The notes: a model not told the origin generated them from the letters alone. 64,000 nucleotides of DNA from Clostridioides difficile ATCC 9689 = DSM 1296 (GCF_001077535.1 NZ_CP011968.1:3658001-3722000); one strand, 5' to 3'. Positions 34,508 through 44,984 are shown, counted from the stretch's first letter. Numbers and translations are program-made.

Positions 34508-35180
34508 CCTTTATATACTTTAATTTATTAGGTATATTCATTTTTTTCATAGAGATATTTTCTTCAGTTTTTATGCTTATTTTCATTGGATAATTGGTTT
34601 GTATGCTATCTAAATATTTACTACCTTTATCTACATAATTAGATAGTTTCTCCTTATCTCCAATGCACTTTATTTCATATGGTTGTGCTACAGGAACTCC
34701 ATTTATATTTATATGGCTTCCTGCAAGTACAACTTCTGAATATTGATTAATTCTTTGACCATTTATTTCTATGTATTTTCCTCCGTTTACTTTTAATTCA
34801 TTTATAACTTTTACAAGAATCTTATTATAGTCTATACTATTAGCTATATTCCCTGTTTTTTCATCTATAGCATCTATACTTAATATTATCCCACTACCCT
34901 TTACATCTGAATATGATAGACTATCTCTAAGTGTTTCTATTTCTGATATTTCTTCAGAATTTTTTTGATTTTGTTTCATTGAATTAATTTCTTTATCTAA
35001 CTTGTCTTTCTCTTTGGTTAATTCTTTTATAGATTTTCTTGTCATTTTTATTTCTTTTCTTATTGACTTGTCTTTGCTTGTATAAACTGTTTCTTCATTG
35101 TTATAATCTCTAAATATGGTTCCAACAAGTATACCTAAAATAGTACTTGCTAGTATTATAAACACATATTGTTTTTTCAT
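34500..35180 (-). CDS. DUF881-family membrane protein leading the pilus operon
   Basis: A 226-residue protein with one N-terminal transmembrane helix (about residues 5-22), a charged coiled coil (about 40-85) and a C-terminal DUF881 domain with GSGIILSIDA, VINELKVNGGKYIEINGQRI and SHININGVPVAQPYEIKCIG. In other Firmicutes DUF881 proteins often occur with division or envelope genes. Here it is the first gene of the pilus operon and overlaps pilB by 8 bases, suggesting a structural role in the pilus machine. Start ATG 35180 follows AAGGAG. Confidence 0.85.
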   Translation of the reverse strand: MKKQYVFIILASTILGILVGTIFRDYNNEETVYTSKDKSIRKEIKMTRKSIKELTKEKDKLDKEINSMKQNQKNSEEISEIETLRDSLSYSDVKGSGIILSIDAIDEKTGNIANSIDYNKILVKVINELKVNGGKYIEINGQRINQYSEVVLAGSHININGVPVAQPYEIKCIGDKEKLSNYVDKGSKYLDSIQTNYPMKISIKTEENISMKKMNIPNKLKYIKGD

Positions 35181-35255
35181 ACTGTATTGCTCCTTACAAA
35201 TTTATTTTTATATGATAATTTTCTTTAATTAAATATTAAACATTTACATATGCTT

Positions 35256-35284
35256 ATTATATCAAAGTTATATATTAAAATTCA
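35256..35284 (-). promoter_or_regulatory. Candidate promoter of the second pilus operon
   Basis: Extended -10 TGATATAAT (TATAAT at 35261-35256) with a weak -35 TGAATT 17 bases upstream on the minus strand. It lies about 75 bases before the first gene. Confidence 0.55.
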
Positions 35285-35483
35285 TCTTTAGTATATAATA
35301 TCATACATTGAACTCCTATCACTAATTTACCAATATCAAGTATGCATTTTTAGATGTTCTTAAAATTATATAAACTTTCAATAAACATTGTTGTGATATT
35401 ATAAAAAAACATAAATTAGGAACGGAAATAATAATTATGAAAAACAAATAATGACTTTGGAGATTATTAATATCATTTTTTAG

Positions 35484-35528
35484 CAAAAAAAGTAAAATGG
35501 CATAGCCTCAAAGCTACACCAATTTACT
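35484..35528 (-). terminator. Terminator of the tandem P-loop ATPase gene
   Basis: AGTAAAATGGCATAGC (35491-35506) pairs with GCTACACCAATTTACT (35513-35528) with two mismatches, followed on the minus strand by seven T residues. Confidence 0.87.
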
Positions 35529-35570
35529 AAAAATTATATTATTATTAACATTAATTTTAAACATATACGT

Positions 35571-36650
35571 TTATAAGTTTTCCTCATATTTTAAAATTCT
35601 TTTAATTAACTTATCTCTTAATTTCCCTACTTCATCAAATCTCATATTAGGACTATAGTAACTTTCTATAATATCATGTTTAGACTTGGCTCTCTTAAGA
35701 TTTAGTACTGCCCAACAAATTAAATCATCTAAAACTTTTTCATCAAATTTAATATCTTCTTCATATTTAAGTAGTTTTTCTCTATTTAAAAACTGATTTA
35801 AATCAATTGTATCTTCTTCTTTAAAAGTCGTACTTATAGTTATGCCTATATCTAAATCAGTTAATAGTACAGTTTCAATTTTCTCTGGAATAAGTGGATA
35901 ATGATAAACTTCTACATTTAAACCTTTTTCAATAGCTTTCTTATATACTTTGTTTAATAATGTAGTTTTCCCAGTTCCTATTTCTCCATCTAAATAATAG
36001 ACTTTCTTTACATCTTTTAAAATGTTTTCTGTATAATCTAAACACCCTACAGGAGTTATAGCTGAACCAAATAAATGCTTTTCTCTTTTTAGATTTCCTG
36101 TGCTTTTAACTCCATCAAATAACCTTTTTATAAATTCTTCTGTGACCAAATTTACTTTTCCATAATCCATACAATCAGAATATTTTTCTTCTATGTCTCT
36201 AAAGATTGGTTCTGCTGATTTTAAAAACTTAAATGCTCTTTTAAATGAATTACTAATATCTTTATCATAAACTGATATTTCTTGTTTATTCTTTTCTAAT
36301 TCTTCTGTATTCCAGTAATCACCTAAATTAATTATCTCATCCAAAGCTCCAGGTAGCTTTGGGTCCATAGTATGTGGGGCAGTTGCATCCATAAGTACCA
36401 CGCCTAATTTCTTTATAACTAAACCATCCAACGAACTTGGGTCAGAAGGACAATGATATAAATCAATATCATATCCTCTATGCAAAAACTCTTTATAAAT
36501 TTTTTTCATAAGTGAGGATTTTCCTACTCCAGGTCCACCCTTTAAACAAAAAACTCTTTTTACATTTTCAGGAATTATATAGTCAAAAAAAGAATATGAG
36601 CCTTGTGATGTATTTCCACCCGGGAATGCCTTCTTTACCTTTCCTTCCAT
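35571..36650 (-). CDS. Tandem P-loop ATPase (PRK06851-like)
   Basis: A 359-residue protein with two Walker A motifs, GGPGVGKSSLMKK (about residue 39) and GEIGTGKTTLLNK (about residue 222). This suggests internal duplication of a P-loop NTPase domain. Other repeated elements are DLYHCPSDPSSLDGLVIKKL and VYHYPLIPEKIETVLL, one in each half. The architecture matches an uncharacterised clostridial ATPase family I know as PRK06851. No membrane segment or partner domain is visible and the biological role is unknown. It is a single-gene unit with a good GGAGG site before ATG 36650. Confidence 0.82.
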   Translation of the reverse strand: MEGKVKKAFPGGNTSQGSYSFFDYIIPENVKRVFCLKGGPGVGKSSLMKKIYKEFLHRGYDIDLYHCPSDPSSLDGLVIKKLGVVLMDATAPHTMDPKLPGALDEIINLGDYWNTEELEKNKQEISVYDKDISNSFKRAFKFLKSAEPIFRDIEEKYSDCMDYGKVNLVTEEFIKRLFDGVKSTGNLKREKHLFGSAITPVGCLDYTENILKDVKKVYYLDGEIGTGKTTLLNKVYKKAIEKGLNVEVYHYPLIPEKIETVLLTDLDIGITISTTFKEEDTIDLNQFLNREKLLKYEEDIKFDEKVLDDLICWAVLNLKRAKSKHDIIESYYSPNMRFDEVGKLRDKLIKRILKYEENL

Positions 36651-36939
36651 ATTAGCGCCTCCTCATAATTTACAATATCTCTTAATTAAGATATTCATAT
36701 TATAAGAATTTTATTACAGCTTTCTGATTTTGATAAATTTAAAACTTGCCATCTAATACTAATAACAGGTTAATTTTATCTAATTATTATAGATTCTCAT
36801 ACTGTTCCTTATTCTATCTATAAATACAATTTAAGTGTCCATATTGAAATATTTGTATTGTAATACAGCTGGATATTACTTAAATCCAATTGTTTCCATT
36901 ATAATTTTATGTTAAAATAATATTACAAAATACATCTGT

Positions 36940-37051
36940 TTTTCTTCATAAACGGGTGAAATTCCCTATCGGCAGTAAAAGCCCGCGAGCCTTATGGCAT
37001 AATTTGGTCATATTCCAAAGCCGACAGTAAAATCTGGATGGTAGAAGAAAA
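36940..37051 (+). promoter_or_regulatory. FMN riboswitch (RFN element)
   Basis: The conserved blocks are all present in order: GGGTGAAATTCC, GGCAGTAAAAGCCCGCGAGC, TTGGTCATATTCCAAAGCCGAC and a final ATCTGGATGGTAGAAGA. P1 is closed by TTTTCTTC at about 36941-36948 with GAAGAAAA near 37045-37052. It lies about 180 bases upstream of an MFS gene and a terminator-like hairpin follows, so FMN should lower expression by termination. No riboflavin biosynthesis gene is adjacent. Confidence 0.95.
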
Positions 37052-37140
37052 TAGTATATGAGTACCTTTATGTAATTTTACATGAGTAATCTATACAAAT
37101 CCTTCAACTACCGTATTTATTCATGAAATTAGACATATTC

Positions 37141-37169
37141 AAGGTACCTAATATACAGGTGCTTTTTTT
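37141..37169 (+). terminator. Expression-platform terminator of the FMN riboswitch
   Basis: AAGGTACCT (37141-37149) pairs over nine positions with AGGTGCTTT (37157-37165), and the tail continues to a run of T residues ending at 37169. It lies between the FMN aptamer and the MFS start codon. Confidence 0.8.
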
Positions 37170-37227
37170 GTTGTTTATTTTACAATTATATCGTACTTAT
37201 AAAATCTATTAAGATTGGAGTGTTATC

Positions 37228-38598
37228 ATGAAACAAAAATGGATAGTATTGATTATCATCTGTATTGGTGTATTTATGTCTACTCTTGATGGAAGTATAC
37301 TAAATATCGCAAATCCTACAATTGCTGCTGACTTTAAAATTAACATGTCACAAATTCAGTGGGTTGTAACAGCTTATATGCTTGTTGTAACAGCTACTAT
37401 GTTATTTTTCGGAAAACTTGGCGATAAAGTAGGTTCAAATCGTCTATACACATTAGGATTTTTTATATTTACAATAGGTTCTTTTCTGTGTAGTATGTCA
37501 AACAATTTATCAACATTAATTTCTTCAAGAATCTTTCAGGCAGTTGGAGCAAGTATTTTAATGGCTACTGGGCTTGGTATAGTTTCCAATGCATTTCCAG
37601 CAAATGAAAAAGGAAAAGCTATAGGAATCACTGGAGCTGTAGTTGGTATAGGAAATATGAGTGGTCCTGTAATTGGAGGTATAATTTTAGAACATTTTGG
37701 ATGGCCTTCTATTTTTATTATCAATATACCTATTGGTATTATAGCAGTCTTTCTTGGCATTAAATTTCTGCCTAAACCTGTTTTGGATGAACAAAACAAG
37801 AGCTTTGATATTCCAGGTCTTCTACTTTTCGCATCTTGCACTACGCTTATATTACTTGCAATGAATGAGAAGGGTAATACAAGATTGTATTTAGGTATAA
37901 CAGCACTTATAATCTTCTTATTGTTGGCATTAAGAGAAGTAAAATTTGAACAAAGCTTTATTGACCTACCTCTATTTAAAAATAGAAACTTTACTGTAGG
38001 CAATATCATTGGAGTAGCTTGTTATTTTCCTCAAATGGCAGTATCTTTTCTACTTCCATTTTATTTAGAACAATTAAAAAATTTATCTCCTATGATGGCT
38101 GGTTATGTAATGACTGTACATCCACTTATTATGGTACTTATAGCACCTATTGCAGGTTCACTTTCTGATAAACACGGTGCAAAAAACATTCTAACAGCAT
38201 CTTTTTCATTTATGACCATCTCACTAGTTGGAATGGCACTTTTAAAAGCAGATTCTCCATTGTATCTTTTAATTGTATGTTTAGTTATTTTTGGACTTGG
38301 GCTAGGAGCATTTAGTTCACCAAACAATAGTAGTATTTTAGCAGATGTTCCTCCTCAAAAACAGGGATACGGAGGCAGTTTTCTTGCAACTATTCGTAAT
38401 TTATCATTTGCTCTTGGAACAGCATTTTTTAGTAGTTTTTTTGCACAAAGTCTTACATACAATCAAAAGTTTAAAAGTCACACATCAGCCTATGTTATAG
38501 CTAGCAATCAGTCTTATTGGATTGCAGCATCAGTATGTTTTATAGGGCTTATACTAACTGTTTTCTTTATGAGAAAAACAGATAAATCTATTTCTTAA
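37228..38598 (+). CDS. MFS transporter (DHA2/EmrB-QacA-like) under FMN control
   Basis: A 456-residue membrane protein. The opening LIIICIGVFMSTLDGSILNIANPTI and motif A-like GKLGDKVGSNRLYTLG are typical of drug:H+ antiporters, as is the motif C-like GAVVGIGNMSGPVIGGIILEHFGW. Family members usually export drugs or metabolites. An FMN riboswitch in its leader implies a flavin-related substrate, such as riboflavin or an analogue, for import or export; DHA2 membership favours export. ATG 37228 follows TTGGAG. It is a monocistronic plus-strand gene between minus-strand neighbours. Confidence 0.92.
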   Translation: MKQKWIVLIIICIGVFMSTLDGSILNIANPTIAADFKINMSQIQWVVTAYMLVVTATMLFFGKLGDKVGSNRLYTLGFFIFTIGSFLCSMSNNLSTLISSRIFQAVGASILMATGLGIVSNAFPANEKGKAIGITGAVVGIGNMSGPVIGGIILEHFGWPSIFIINIPIGIIAVFLGIKFLPKPVLDEQNKSFDIPGLLLFASCTTLILLAMNEKGNTRLYLGITALIIFLLLALREVKFEQSFIDLPLFKNRNFTVGNIIGVACYFPQMAVSFLLPFYLEQLKNLSPMMAGYVMTVHPLIMVLIAPIAGSLSDKHGAKNILTASFSFMTISLVGMALLKADSPLYLLIVCLVIFGLGLGAFSSPNNSSILADVPPQKQGYGGSFLATIRNLSFALGTAFFSSFFAQSLTYNQKFKSHTSAYVIASNQSYWIAASVCFIGLILTVFFMRKTDKSIS

Positions 38599-38710
38599 AT
38601 GCTATTTATTGCTGACTACATAAGTCAATAATTTTTTAGTTGAACTAATTTATACTAATTTTCCCATACCTTACTAAAATTTATTAGTATTTAGCAAAAT
38701 TACTGATATT

Positions 38711-38773
38711 TATTGTTTATAAACAATAAGGATGCCAAAAAAAGTTCATTAAAACTATTTTAAGGCATCCTAT
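38711..38773 (+). terminator. Palindrome and hairpin between the convergent MFS and engB genes
   Basis: A perfect palindrome TATTGTTTATAAACAATA (38711-38728) abuts a long stem: AGGATGCC (38728-38735 region) pairs with GGCATCCT (about 38763-38771), with A-rich/T-rich pairing inside. It lies between convergent genes and probably terminates both, although classic T-runs are weak. Confidence 0.5.
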
Positions 38774-38862
38774 ATTTTGCTTTAATATTAATATAATTAA
38801 AACTAACTATTATTACATTTATTATTCAAACAAATCTTATGTCAATATTTAACATTTTAAAT

Positions 38863-39474
38863 TTAATCTACTGTTATTTCATATCCATGTTGATTGTATT
38901 GATTTACAATCTCTTCCCATAATTCTTCAACACCAGTCTTTTTTAGTGAAGAAACAGGAATTACTTTTTCACTACTTTCCATTTGCAATTTTTTTCTTAT
39001 TATACTTATGTGTTTTTGATATTGTCCTCTAGATATTTTATCTGCCTTAGTTGCAATAACTACACAGTTATATCCAAAGTGCTTTATCCATTCATACATA
39101 AGCTTATCATCTGCTGTAGGCTCATGTCTAATATCTACAAGTAGGAATATAGAACATAACTCTTGTCTACTTTCTAGATATCGTTCCATTATACCTCCCC
39201 ACTTTTCTTTTTCAGACTTAGCTATCTTTGCATATCCATAGCCTGGAAGGTCTACAAAATAAAATTCATTATTTATTAGATAAAAATTTATAGTTCTAGT
39301 TTTTCCTGGTGTTTGACTGGTTCTAGCAAAGTTTCTTCTGTTAAGCAATGTATTTATTATTGATGATTTTCCAACATTTGACCTACCAGCCAATGCTATC
39401 TCTGGGATTCCTTCTGCTGGATACTGTGATTTATTCACAGCACTCATAGTTATCTCTGAACTTCTAATTTTCAT
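38863..39474 (-). CDS. engB: Ribosome biogenesis GTPase EngB/YsxC
   Basis: A GTPase of about 203 residues needed for 50S subunit assembly. G1 [14 protein letters not shown], the switch region [15 protein letters not shown]3 DLPGYGYA and G4 TKADK are clear. ATG 39474 is preferred over GTG 39486. Either start overlaps the lon stop (39464), so the two genes are translationally coupled. The lon-engB pairing is common in Firmicutes. Confidence 0.96.
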   Translation of the reverse strand: MKIRSSEITMSAVNKSQYPAEGIPEIALAGRSNVGKSSIINTLLNRRNFARTSQTPGKTRTINFYLINNEFYFVDLPGYGYAKIAKSEKEKWGGIMERYLESRQELCSIFLLVDIRHEPTADDKLMYEWIKHFGYNCVVIATKADKISRGQYQKHISIIRKKLQMESSEKVIPVSSLKKTGVEELWEEIVNQYNQHGYEITVD

Positions 39475-41827
39475 TATTTTCACCACTCTTTAATAAAGCT
39501 TGTTCTAATACTTCATCCATATGTTCTACAAGCACAAACTCCATTTTTTCTTTTACATTTTCTGGTATTTCATCTAAATCAGCTTCACATTCTTTAGGAA
39601 TTAATACTTTTGTTATACCAGCTCTATGAGCTGCTAATAACTTTTCTTTAACTCCTCCTACTGCTAAGACTCTACCTCTTAAAGTTATCTCTCCTGTCAT
39701 TGCTATATTTCCAGGCACAGGTCTTTTAGTAAGTGCTGAGATTACTGCAAGAGCCATAGTTATACCAGCTGATGGTCCATCTTTTGGAACAGCACCTTCT
39801 GGAATGTGTATATGAATATCATTCGTCTTATAAAATTCAGGGTCTATATCAAACTTGTCCACTATTGACCTTATATAAGAGATACCTGTCTTCGCAGATT
39901 CCTTCATAACATCTCCTAATTTTCCAGTTAATACAATTTCTCCTTTACCTTTAAGTACGTTTACTTCTACTTCAAGTGTAACTCCACCAACTTCTGTCCA
40001 TGCAAGACCATTTACTAATCCTATTTGAGGGTTAACTTCTGCAAGTTGATACTTAAACATGTCTTTTCCAAGATATGTCTCTAGGTCAGACTTATTTATA
40101 ACAACCTCTTCAAGAGTTGGGTCTTCAACGTATTTTTTTGCAACCTTTCTACAAATCTTACCAATAGTTCTTTCTAGTGTTCTTACTCCAGCTTCTCTTG
40201 TATAATGGTTGATTATACTTCTTAAAGTTTCATCATCTATTTTTATAAAGCTTTCTTTTAAAGCATGTTCTTTAATCTGTTTTGGAAGTAGGTATTTTTT
40301 TGCTATATTTAATTTTTCTTCTTCTATATACCCAGATACTTCTATTACTTCCATTCTATCTAATAATGGTCTTGGTATATTACCTAGACTATTTGCTGTT
40401 GTAACAAATAGTATTTTTGATAAATCAAAAGGTATTTCTAAGTAATGGTCCACAAAATCCTTATTTTGCTCTGGGTCTAATACTTCTAGCATTGCTGAAG
40501 CTGGGTCACCTTTATAATCTGCTGCCATCTTATCTATCTCATCAAATAAGAATACAGGATTTTTTGTTTGGGCTTCTTTTACCCCATTAATTATTCTTCC
40601 TGGAATTGAACCTACATAAGTTCTTCTATGACCTCTTATTTCTGCTTCATCTCTAACTCCACCCAAAGATATTCTTACAAATTTTCTATTTAATGCTCTG
40701 GCGATTGATTTTACTATAGATGTCTTTCCTGTTCCTGGAGGACCAACTAGACATATTATAGGACCTTTAAGTGACTTAGCAAGAGTTCTTATAGCTAGAT
40801 ACTCTAGTATTCTCTCCTTAACTTTTTCTAATCCATAATGGTCTTCATCTAATATATCTTTTGCCTTAGTTATATCTAATTTATCTTTTGTCTCTTTATT
40901 CCATGGCAATGAGAATATAGTATCTAAATAGTTTCTACTTACAGATACATCTGGAGACATAGAAGATATTTTTGAAAATTTATCTATCTCTTTTTCTATT
41001 TTCTCTTTAGTTGTCTTAGGTGCTTTTATTTTTTTAAGCTTTTCTCTATACTCATCTGCTTCAGAGTTTATATCTTCTTCTTCACCTAATTCTTTCTGTA
41101 TAGCTTTTAATTGTTCTCTAAGATAATATTCTTTTTGAACCTTATTCATCTGTTTTTTTACTCTTAAAGTTATTTTCTTTTCTATTTTTAATATATCTAT
41201 TTCCTCTAATAATATAGAATAAATAAGTTCAAGTCTTTTTCTAATATCAAATTCTTCTAATATTTCTTGTTTTTGGCTTGATTTTAGATATATGTTTGCA
41301 GCTATCGTATCTATAAATCTATCTACATCTTCTATATCAGCTAAAGATATTAATATTTCTGGTGATACCCTATTTCCAATATTTATATACTCTTCAAAGG
41401 CATCAAATACATTTCTTACAAATGCTTCAATTTCAACTTCTGTTTCACTATCCAAATTATCACTATCAAATACTATTTCTTCTATTACTGCTCTGAAATA
41501 CCCATCTTCTTGTTCTATTTTCTTTACTCTACCCCTTGATACACCTTCAACCAAAACACGAACTGTATCTCCTGGTAATTTTATCATTTGCTTAACTTTA
41601 CAGATTGTTCCCACATGATAAAAATCCTCTTCTCCTGGCTCATCTACCTCTGCTTCTTTCTGAGAAGTTAAAAATATAAGTTCTTCATCCATCATAGCTT
41701 GGTCTAAAGCTTTAAGAGATATCTCTCTACCTATATCAAAATTTAATATCATATATGGAAATATAGCTAATCCTCTTAGAGGAATTAATGGTAATTCATG
41801 ATCTATTTTAGTATAATTTTGTTCCAT
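39464..41827 (-). CDS. lon: ATP-dependent protease Lon
   Basis: A 787-residue LonA-type AAA+ protease. Order: N-terminal substrate-binding domain ([18 protein letters not shown]), coiled coil, AAA+ module with Walker [10 protein letters not shown] and Walker [10 protein letters not shown], and a C-terminal protease domain with the catalytic Ser in PKDGPSAG (about Ser686) and the paired Lys downstream in [17 protein letters not shown] 41827 is 8 bases after AGGAG; the ATG at 41833 is too close. It degrades unfolded and regulatory proteins in the cytosol. It is first in an operon with engB. Confidence 0.97.
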   Translation of the reverse strand: MEQNYTKIDHELPLIPLRGLAIFPYMILNFDIGREISLKALDQAMMDEELIFLTSQKEAEVDEPGEEDFYHVGTICKVKQMIKLPGDTVRVLVEGVSRGRVKKIEQEDGYFRAVIEEIVFDSDNLDSETEVEIEAFVRNVFDAFEEYINIGNRVSPEILISLADIEDVDRFIDTIAANIYLKSSQKQEILEEFDIRKRLELIYSILLEEIDILKIEKKITLRVKKQMNKVQKEYYLREQLKAIQKELGEEEDINSEADEYREKLKKIKAPKTTKEKIEKEIDKFSKISSMSPDVSVSRNYLDTIFSLPWNKETKDKLDITKAKDILDEDHYGLEKVKERILEYLAIRTLAKSLKGPIICLVGPPGTGKTSIVKSIARALNRKFVRISLGGVRDEAEIRGHRRTYVGSIPGRIINGVKEAQTKNPVFLFDEIDKMAADYKGDPASAMLEVLDPEQNKDFVDHYLEIPFDLSKILFVTTANSLGNIPRPLLDRMEVIEVSGYIEEEKLNIAKKYLLPKQIKEHALKESFIKIDDETLRSIINHYTREAGVRTLERTIGKICRKVAKKYVEDPTLEEVVINKSDLETYLGKDMFKYQLAEVNPQIGLVNGLAWTEVGGVTLEVEVNVLKGKGEIVLTGKLGDVMKESAKTGISYIRSIVDKFDIDPEFYKTNDIHIHIPEGAVPKDGPSAGITMALAVISALTKRPVPGNIAMTGEITLRGRVLAVGGVKEKLLAAHRAGITKVLIPKECEADLDEIPENVKEKMEFVLVEHMDEVLEQALLKSGENNEN

Positions 41828-42006
41828 CAACATTACTCCTTTTCTAGTCTAATTGCTTTGCTTTTAATATTATATATTTGAACAAGTTAATTTTCAACAT
41901 TAATGATAAATTCTTAGAATACTATCATACTATATTATCTTTTTATTATGATATAATATTAATATTAGTATACTTAGATGTTATTTATCTTTTGGAGGTT
42001 TCTATT

Positions 42007-42519
42007 ATGTTGAAATTGTTTTTAACCTTTTTAAAAATTGGTGCGTTTACATTTGGTGGTGGATACGCTATGGTTCCTCTTATACAAGATGAACTTGTAA
42101 ACAAACAAAAACTTTTAGAGCAGGAAGAATTTATTGATTATTTATCCATAGCTCAAAGTTATCCTGGAGTACTGGCAGTTAATATATCTGTATTATTAGG
42201 ATATAAACTTTATGGTATACCAGGAGTTCTTATATGTACCTTAGGCTCTGCTTTACCATCATTTTGTATAGTCTTAGTCTTATCGTATCTATACTTTAAA
42301 AATTCATCATCTAAAATTTTAGATGGATTTTTTAAAGGAGTTGCGCCTGTTGTAATAGCTCTTATATTGTATTCTTTTACGAGCATGTTCAAGAAACTAC
42401 CAAAGTCTAAAACTAACATACTACTATTAATTATAGCAGTTTTATCTGTTGGTGTATTCAATATAAGCCCTATTTATTTAATAATTGGAGGAGGTGTATA
42501 TAGTCTATGTCAGAAATAA
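42007..42519 (+). CDS. Chromate transporter family protein, first half
   Basis: A 170-residue membrane protein of the CHR family (MLKLFLTFLKIGAFTFGGGYAMVPLIQDEL). ATG 42007 follows GGAGG; a longer ORF from 41878 is rejected. In the long ChrA proteins two homologous halves are fused. Here the halves are separate genes that overlap by 13 bases, a short-chain pair expected to form a heterodimer. The physiological anion is uncertain; chromate resistance is known only for some members. Confidence 0.9.
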   Translation: MLKLFLTFLKIGAFTFGGGYAMVPLIQDELVNKQKLLEQEEFIDYLSIAQSYPGVLAVNISVLLGYKLYGIPGVLICTLGSALPSFCIVLVLSYLYFKNSSSKILDGFFKGVAPVVIALILYSFTSMFKKLPKSKTNILLLIIAVLSVGVFNISPIYLIIGGGVYSLCQK

Positions 42520-43034
42520 TACTACTCTTCTTAATATTCCTTAAAATAGGGGCATTTAGTTTTGGTGGCGGTTATGCCATGCTACCATTTATCCAGCAAG
42601 AATTTATATCTAAATATCACTTTATAACTAATCAAGAGTTTTTGGATTTACTTGCTATATCACAATCTACACCAGGTCCTGTAGCAATAAATAGTGCTAC
42701 ATTTGTAGGATTTAAGACTGCTGGCTTCTTTGGTTCTCTAGCTGCAACTATTGGTGTTACAATTTTTGCATTAATAGGTCTAACTATTATATCAAAGTTA
42801 TTTTCTAAATTTAAAAATAATAAAAAGGTAGAAAATTTATTGACAGTTCTTAGACCAATTACTCTAGGATTCATATTATCAGCAGCTTTTTCATCTGCCA
42901 AAGAAGTTAATTGGGATTTATATGGAATAATTGCATTTATAGCATCATTTTATCTTTTATATAAAGGAAAAATTGGTTCCATTGCAATTGTATTCGTCTT
43001 TGGTATTCTAGGTATATTACTCACATTTTTATAA
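42507..43034 (+). CDS. Chromate transporter family protein, second half
   Basis: A 175-residue paralogue of the preceding gene, with the same FLKIGAFSFGGGYAMLPFIQQEF opening and QSTPGPVAINSATFVGFKTAGFFGS loop. It overlaps the upstream gene by 13 bases, which implies coupled translation and a 1:1 complex. The terminal helices are strongly hydrophobic. The two genes form a short plus-strand operon between lon and clpX. Confidence 0.9.
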   Translation: MSEIILLFLIFLKIGAFSFGGGYAMLPFIQQEFISKYHFITNQEFLDLLAISQSTPGPVAINSATFVGFKTAGFFGSLAATIGVTIFALIGLTIISKLFSKFKNNKKVENLLTVLRPITLGFILSAAFSSAKEVNWDLYGIIAFIASFYLLYKGKIGSIAIVFVFGILGILLTFL

Positions 43035-43072
43035 TAATGATACCTATTTTATATTTAGCATATTAACATAAA

Positions 43073-43096
43073 AAAAGGAGCTTTTAAAGCTCCTTT
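43073..43096 (-). terminator. Bidirectional terminator between clpX and the ChrA pair
   Basis: The nearly perfect palindrome AAAGGAGCTTTTAAAGCTCC with flanking A and T runs (43073-43096) lies between the convergent gene ends and can terminate both strands. Confidence 0.85.
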
Positions 43097-43104
43097 TCAT
43101 CATC

Positions 43105-44355
43105 TTATGCACTTTCCTCTTGATCCTTAAGTACTATGATAGGATTTACTGAGTCTTCGTTCACAGATTTCTCTGTTACTATAACCTTCTTTATATTATC
43201 TCTAGATGGTACTTCAAACATAGTTTCCATCATTACGCTTTCAACTATACTTCTAAGTCCTCTAGCTCCTGTATTTCTTTCTATGGCCTTTTTAGCGATT
43301 GCACGAAGAGCACCTTCTTCAAATTCTAGCTCAACATCATCTAACTCCAATAACTTTTTATACTGTTTTACTAGAGCATTTTTAGGTTCCTGTAATATCT
43401 GCATTAATGCATCTTCATCCAACAACTCTAAAGTAGCTAAAACTGGTATTCTTCCTATAAACTCTGGTATTATACCATATTTTAATAAATCCTCTGGAAG
43501 TACTTTTTCATATAGCTTCCCTAAATCTAATTCTTTTTTACTTTCTATTTTAGCTCCAAAACCTAGTGTTTTATCTCCACCACGTTTTTGAATTATCTTC
43601 TCTAATCCATCAAAAGCTCCACCTAATATAAATAATACATTAGTAGTATCTATCTTTAAAAATTCTTGATGAGGATGTTTTCTTCCTCCTTGTGGTGGAA
43701 CATTTGCAACAGTACCTTCTAATATTTTTAGAAGTGCCTGTTGAACACCTTCACCACTAACATCTCTAGTTATAGATGGGTTTTCAGATTTTCTTGCAAT
43801 CTTATCTATCTCATCTATATATATTATACCTCTTTCAGCTTTTTCTATATCAAAATCAGCAGCTTGAATAAGTTTTAAAAGTATATTTTCAACGTCTTCT
43901 CCAACATATCCAGCTTCAGTCAATGATGTAGCATCTGCCATTGCAAAAGGTACATTTAGAGTTCTTGCTAGAGTTTGAGCAAGTAATGTCTTTCCAGAAC
44001 CTGTAGGTCCTAATAAAAGTATATTACTCTTTTGAATTTCTATATCCTTACTACTAGATTTTTTACTGTATATTCTCTTATAATGATTATAAACCGCAAC
44101 TGATAAAGCTTTTTTAGCTTTTTCTTGACCTATTACATAATCATTTAGAATCTCCATCATTTCCTTTGGTTTTGGTAAAGATGTAGTATCTTCATCTATA
44201 GTATCTTCTATTTCTTCCTGAATAATTTCGTCACAAAGTTCAACACACTCGTCACAAATATATACATTTGGACCTGCAATTAATCTTCTTACTTGATCTT
44301 GATTTTTACCGCAGAATGAACACTTTAATTGTCGTTTTTCTTCATATTTAGACAT
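43105..44355 (-). CDS. clpX: ATP-dependent Clp protease ATP-binding subunit ClpX
   Basis: A 416-residue AAA+ unfoldase that feeds substrates to ClpP. The N-terminal zinc-binding domain ([11 protein letters not shown] ... CDECVELC) is complete. Walker A GPTGSGKT, Walker [10 protein letters not shown], sensor motifs and the pore loop GYVGEDV are present, and an IGF-type loop for ClpP docking appears as LGFGA. It lies 18 bases downstream of clpP. Start ATG 44355 follows AGAGAGG. Confidence 0.97.
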   Translation of the reverse strand: MSKYEEKRQLKCSFCGKNQDQVRRLIAGPNVYICDECVELCDEIIQEEIEDTIDEDTTSLPKPKEMMEILNDYVIGQEKAKKALSVAVYNHYKRIYSKKSSSKDIEIQKSNILLLGPTGSGKTLLAQTLARTLNVPFAMADATSLTEAGYVGEDVENILLKLIQAADFDIEKAERGIIYIDEIDKIARKSENPSITRDVSGEGVQQALLKILEGTVANVPPQGGRKHPHQEFLKIDTTNVLFILGGAFDGLEKIIQKRGGDKTLGFGAKIESKKELDLGKLYEKVLPEDLLKYGIIPEFIGRIPVLATLELLDEDALMQILQEPKNALVKQYKKLLELDDVELEFEEGALRAIAKKAIERNTGARGLRSIVESVMMETMFEVPSRDNIKKVIVTEKSVNEDSVNPIIVLKDQEESA

Positions 44356-44373
44356 ATTAACACCTCTCTCTAT

Positions 44374-44958
44374 CTACGGTCTCTTTGTAAATACTTCATC
44401 TATTAAACCATATTCTTTGGCTTCTAGTGCACTCATGAAGTTATCACGTTCAGTATCCATTTTAATTTTTTCTAATGGCTGACCAGTTCTTTCAGAGAAT
44501 ATCTCATTTAGAGTCTCTTTTATTTTTAAAATTCTCTTTGCATGAATTTCTATATCTGTTGCTTGACCTTGAGCTCCACCTAATGGTTGATGTATCATTA
44601 TTTCACTATTTGGTAGTGCTAGTCTTTTTCCTTTTGCTCCTGCTGCCAACAAGAATGCTCCCATAGAAGCAGCCATACCTATACATATAGTGCTTACATC
44701 TGGTTTGATGTATTGCATAGTATCATATATAGCCATTCCAGAAGTTATACTTCCTCCTGGAGAATTTATATATAAATGTATATCTTTGTCTGGGTCTTCA
44801 GCTTCTAAAAATAATAGCTGTGCTACTATAAGCCCTGCTGTGGCATCGTTAACTTGATCTCCTAAGAAGATTATTCTGTCTTTTAATAGTCTAGAAAAAA
44901 TATCATAAGATCTTTCTCCTCTTCCTGTTTGTTCAACAACTACAGGTACTAATGCCAT
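44374..44958 (-). CDS. clpP: ATP-dependent Clp protease proteolytic subunit ClpP
   Basis: A 194-residue serine protease forming the Clp barrel. The catalytic triad is visible at the standard positions: Ser98 in [11 protein letters not shown], His123 in IMIHQPLGG and Asp172 in [11 protein letters not shown]. It is coupled to clpX 18 bases downstream. Trigger factor lies upstream, the usual Firmicute order tig-clpP-clpX. A strong 15-base hairpin lies in the tig-clpP gap. Confidence 0.97.
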   Translation of the reverse strand: MALVPVVVEQTGRGERSYDIFSRLLKDRIIFLGDQVNDATAGLIVAQLLFLEAEDPDKDIHLYINSPGGSITSGMAIYDTMQYIKPDVSTICIGMAASMGAFLLAAGAKGKRLALPNSEIMIHQPLGGAQGQATDIEIHAKRILKIKETLNEIFSERTGQPLEKIKMDTERDNFMSALEAKEYGLIDEVFTKRP

Positions 44959-44984
44959 GGTTTTATACCCCCTTTATTCTATAT

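Larger units (their letters stand above)
35181..35570 (-). other. Upstream region of the pilus operon
   Basis: About 390 bases without a gene. It holds the candidate pilus-operon promoter (35256-35284) and the terminator of the gene at 35571. I looked for c-di-GMP-I or -II aptamer cores here and saw none. Confidence 0.5.

Noticed and set aside
35181-35570. Possible c-di-GMP riboswitch before the second pilus operon
   Set aside because: Neither the class I nor class II conserved core is visible on the minus strand in this interval.
38711-38728. Perfect 18-base palindrome as a possible recombination or attachment site
   Set aside because: No second copy, integrase or flanking repeat is seen; it adjoins a hairpin between convergent genes, so termination is the simpler reading.
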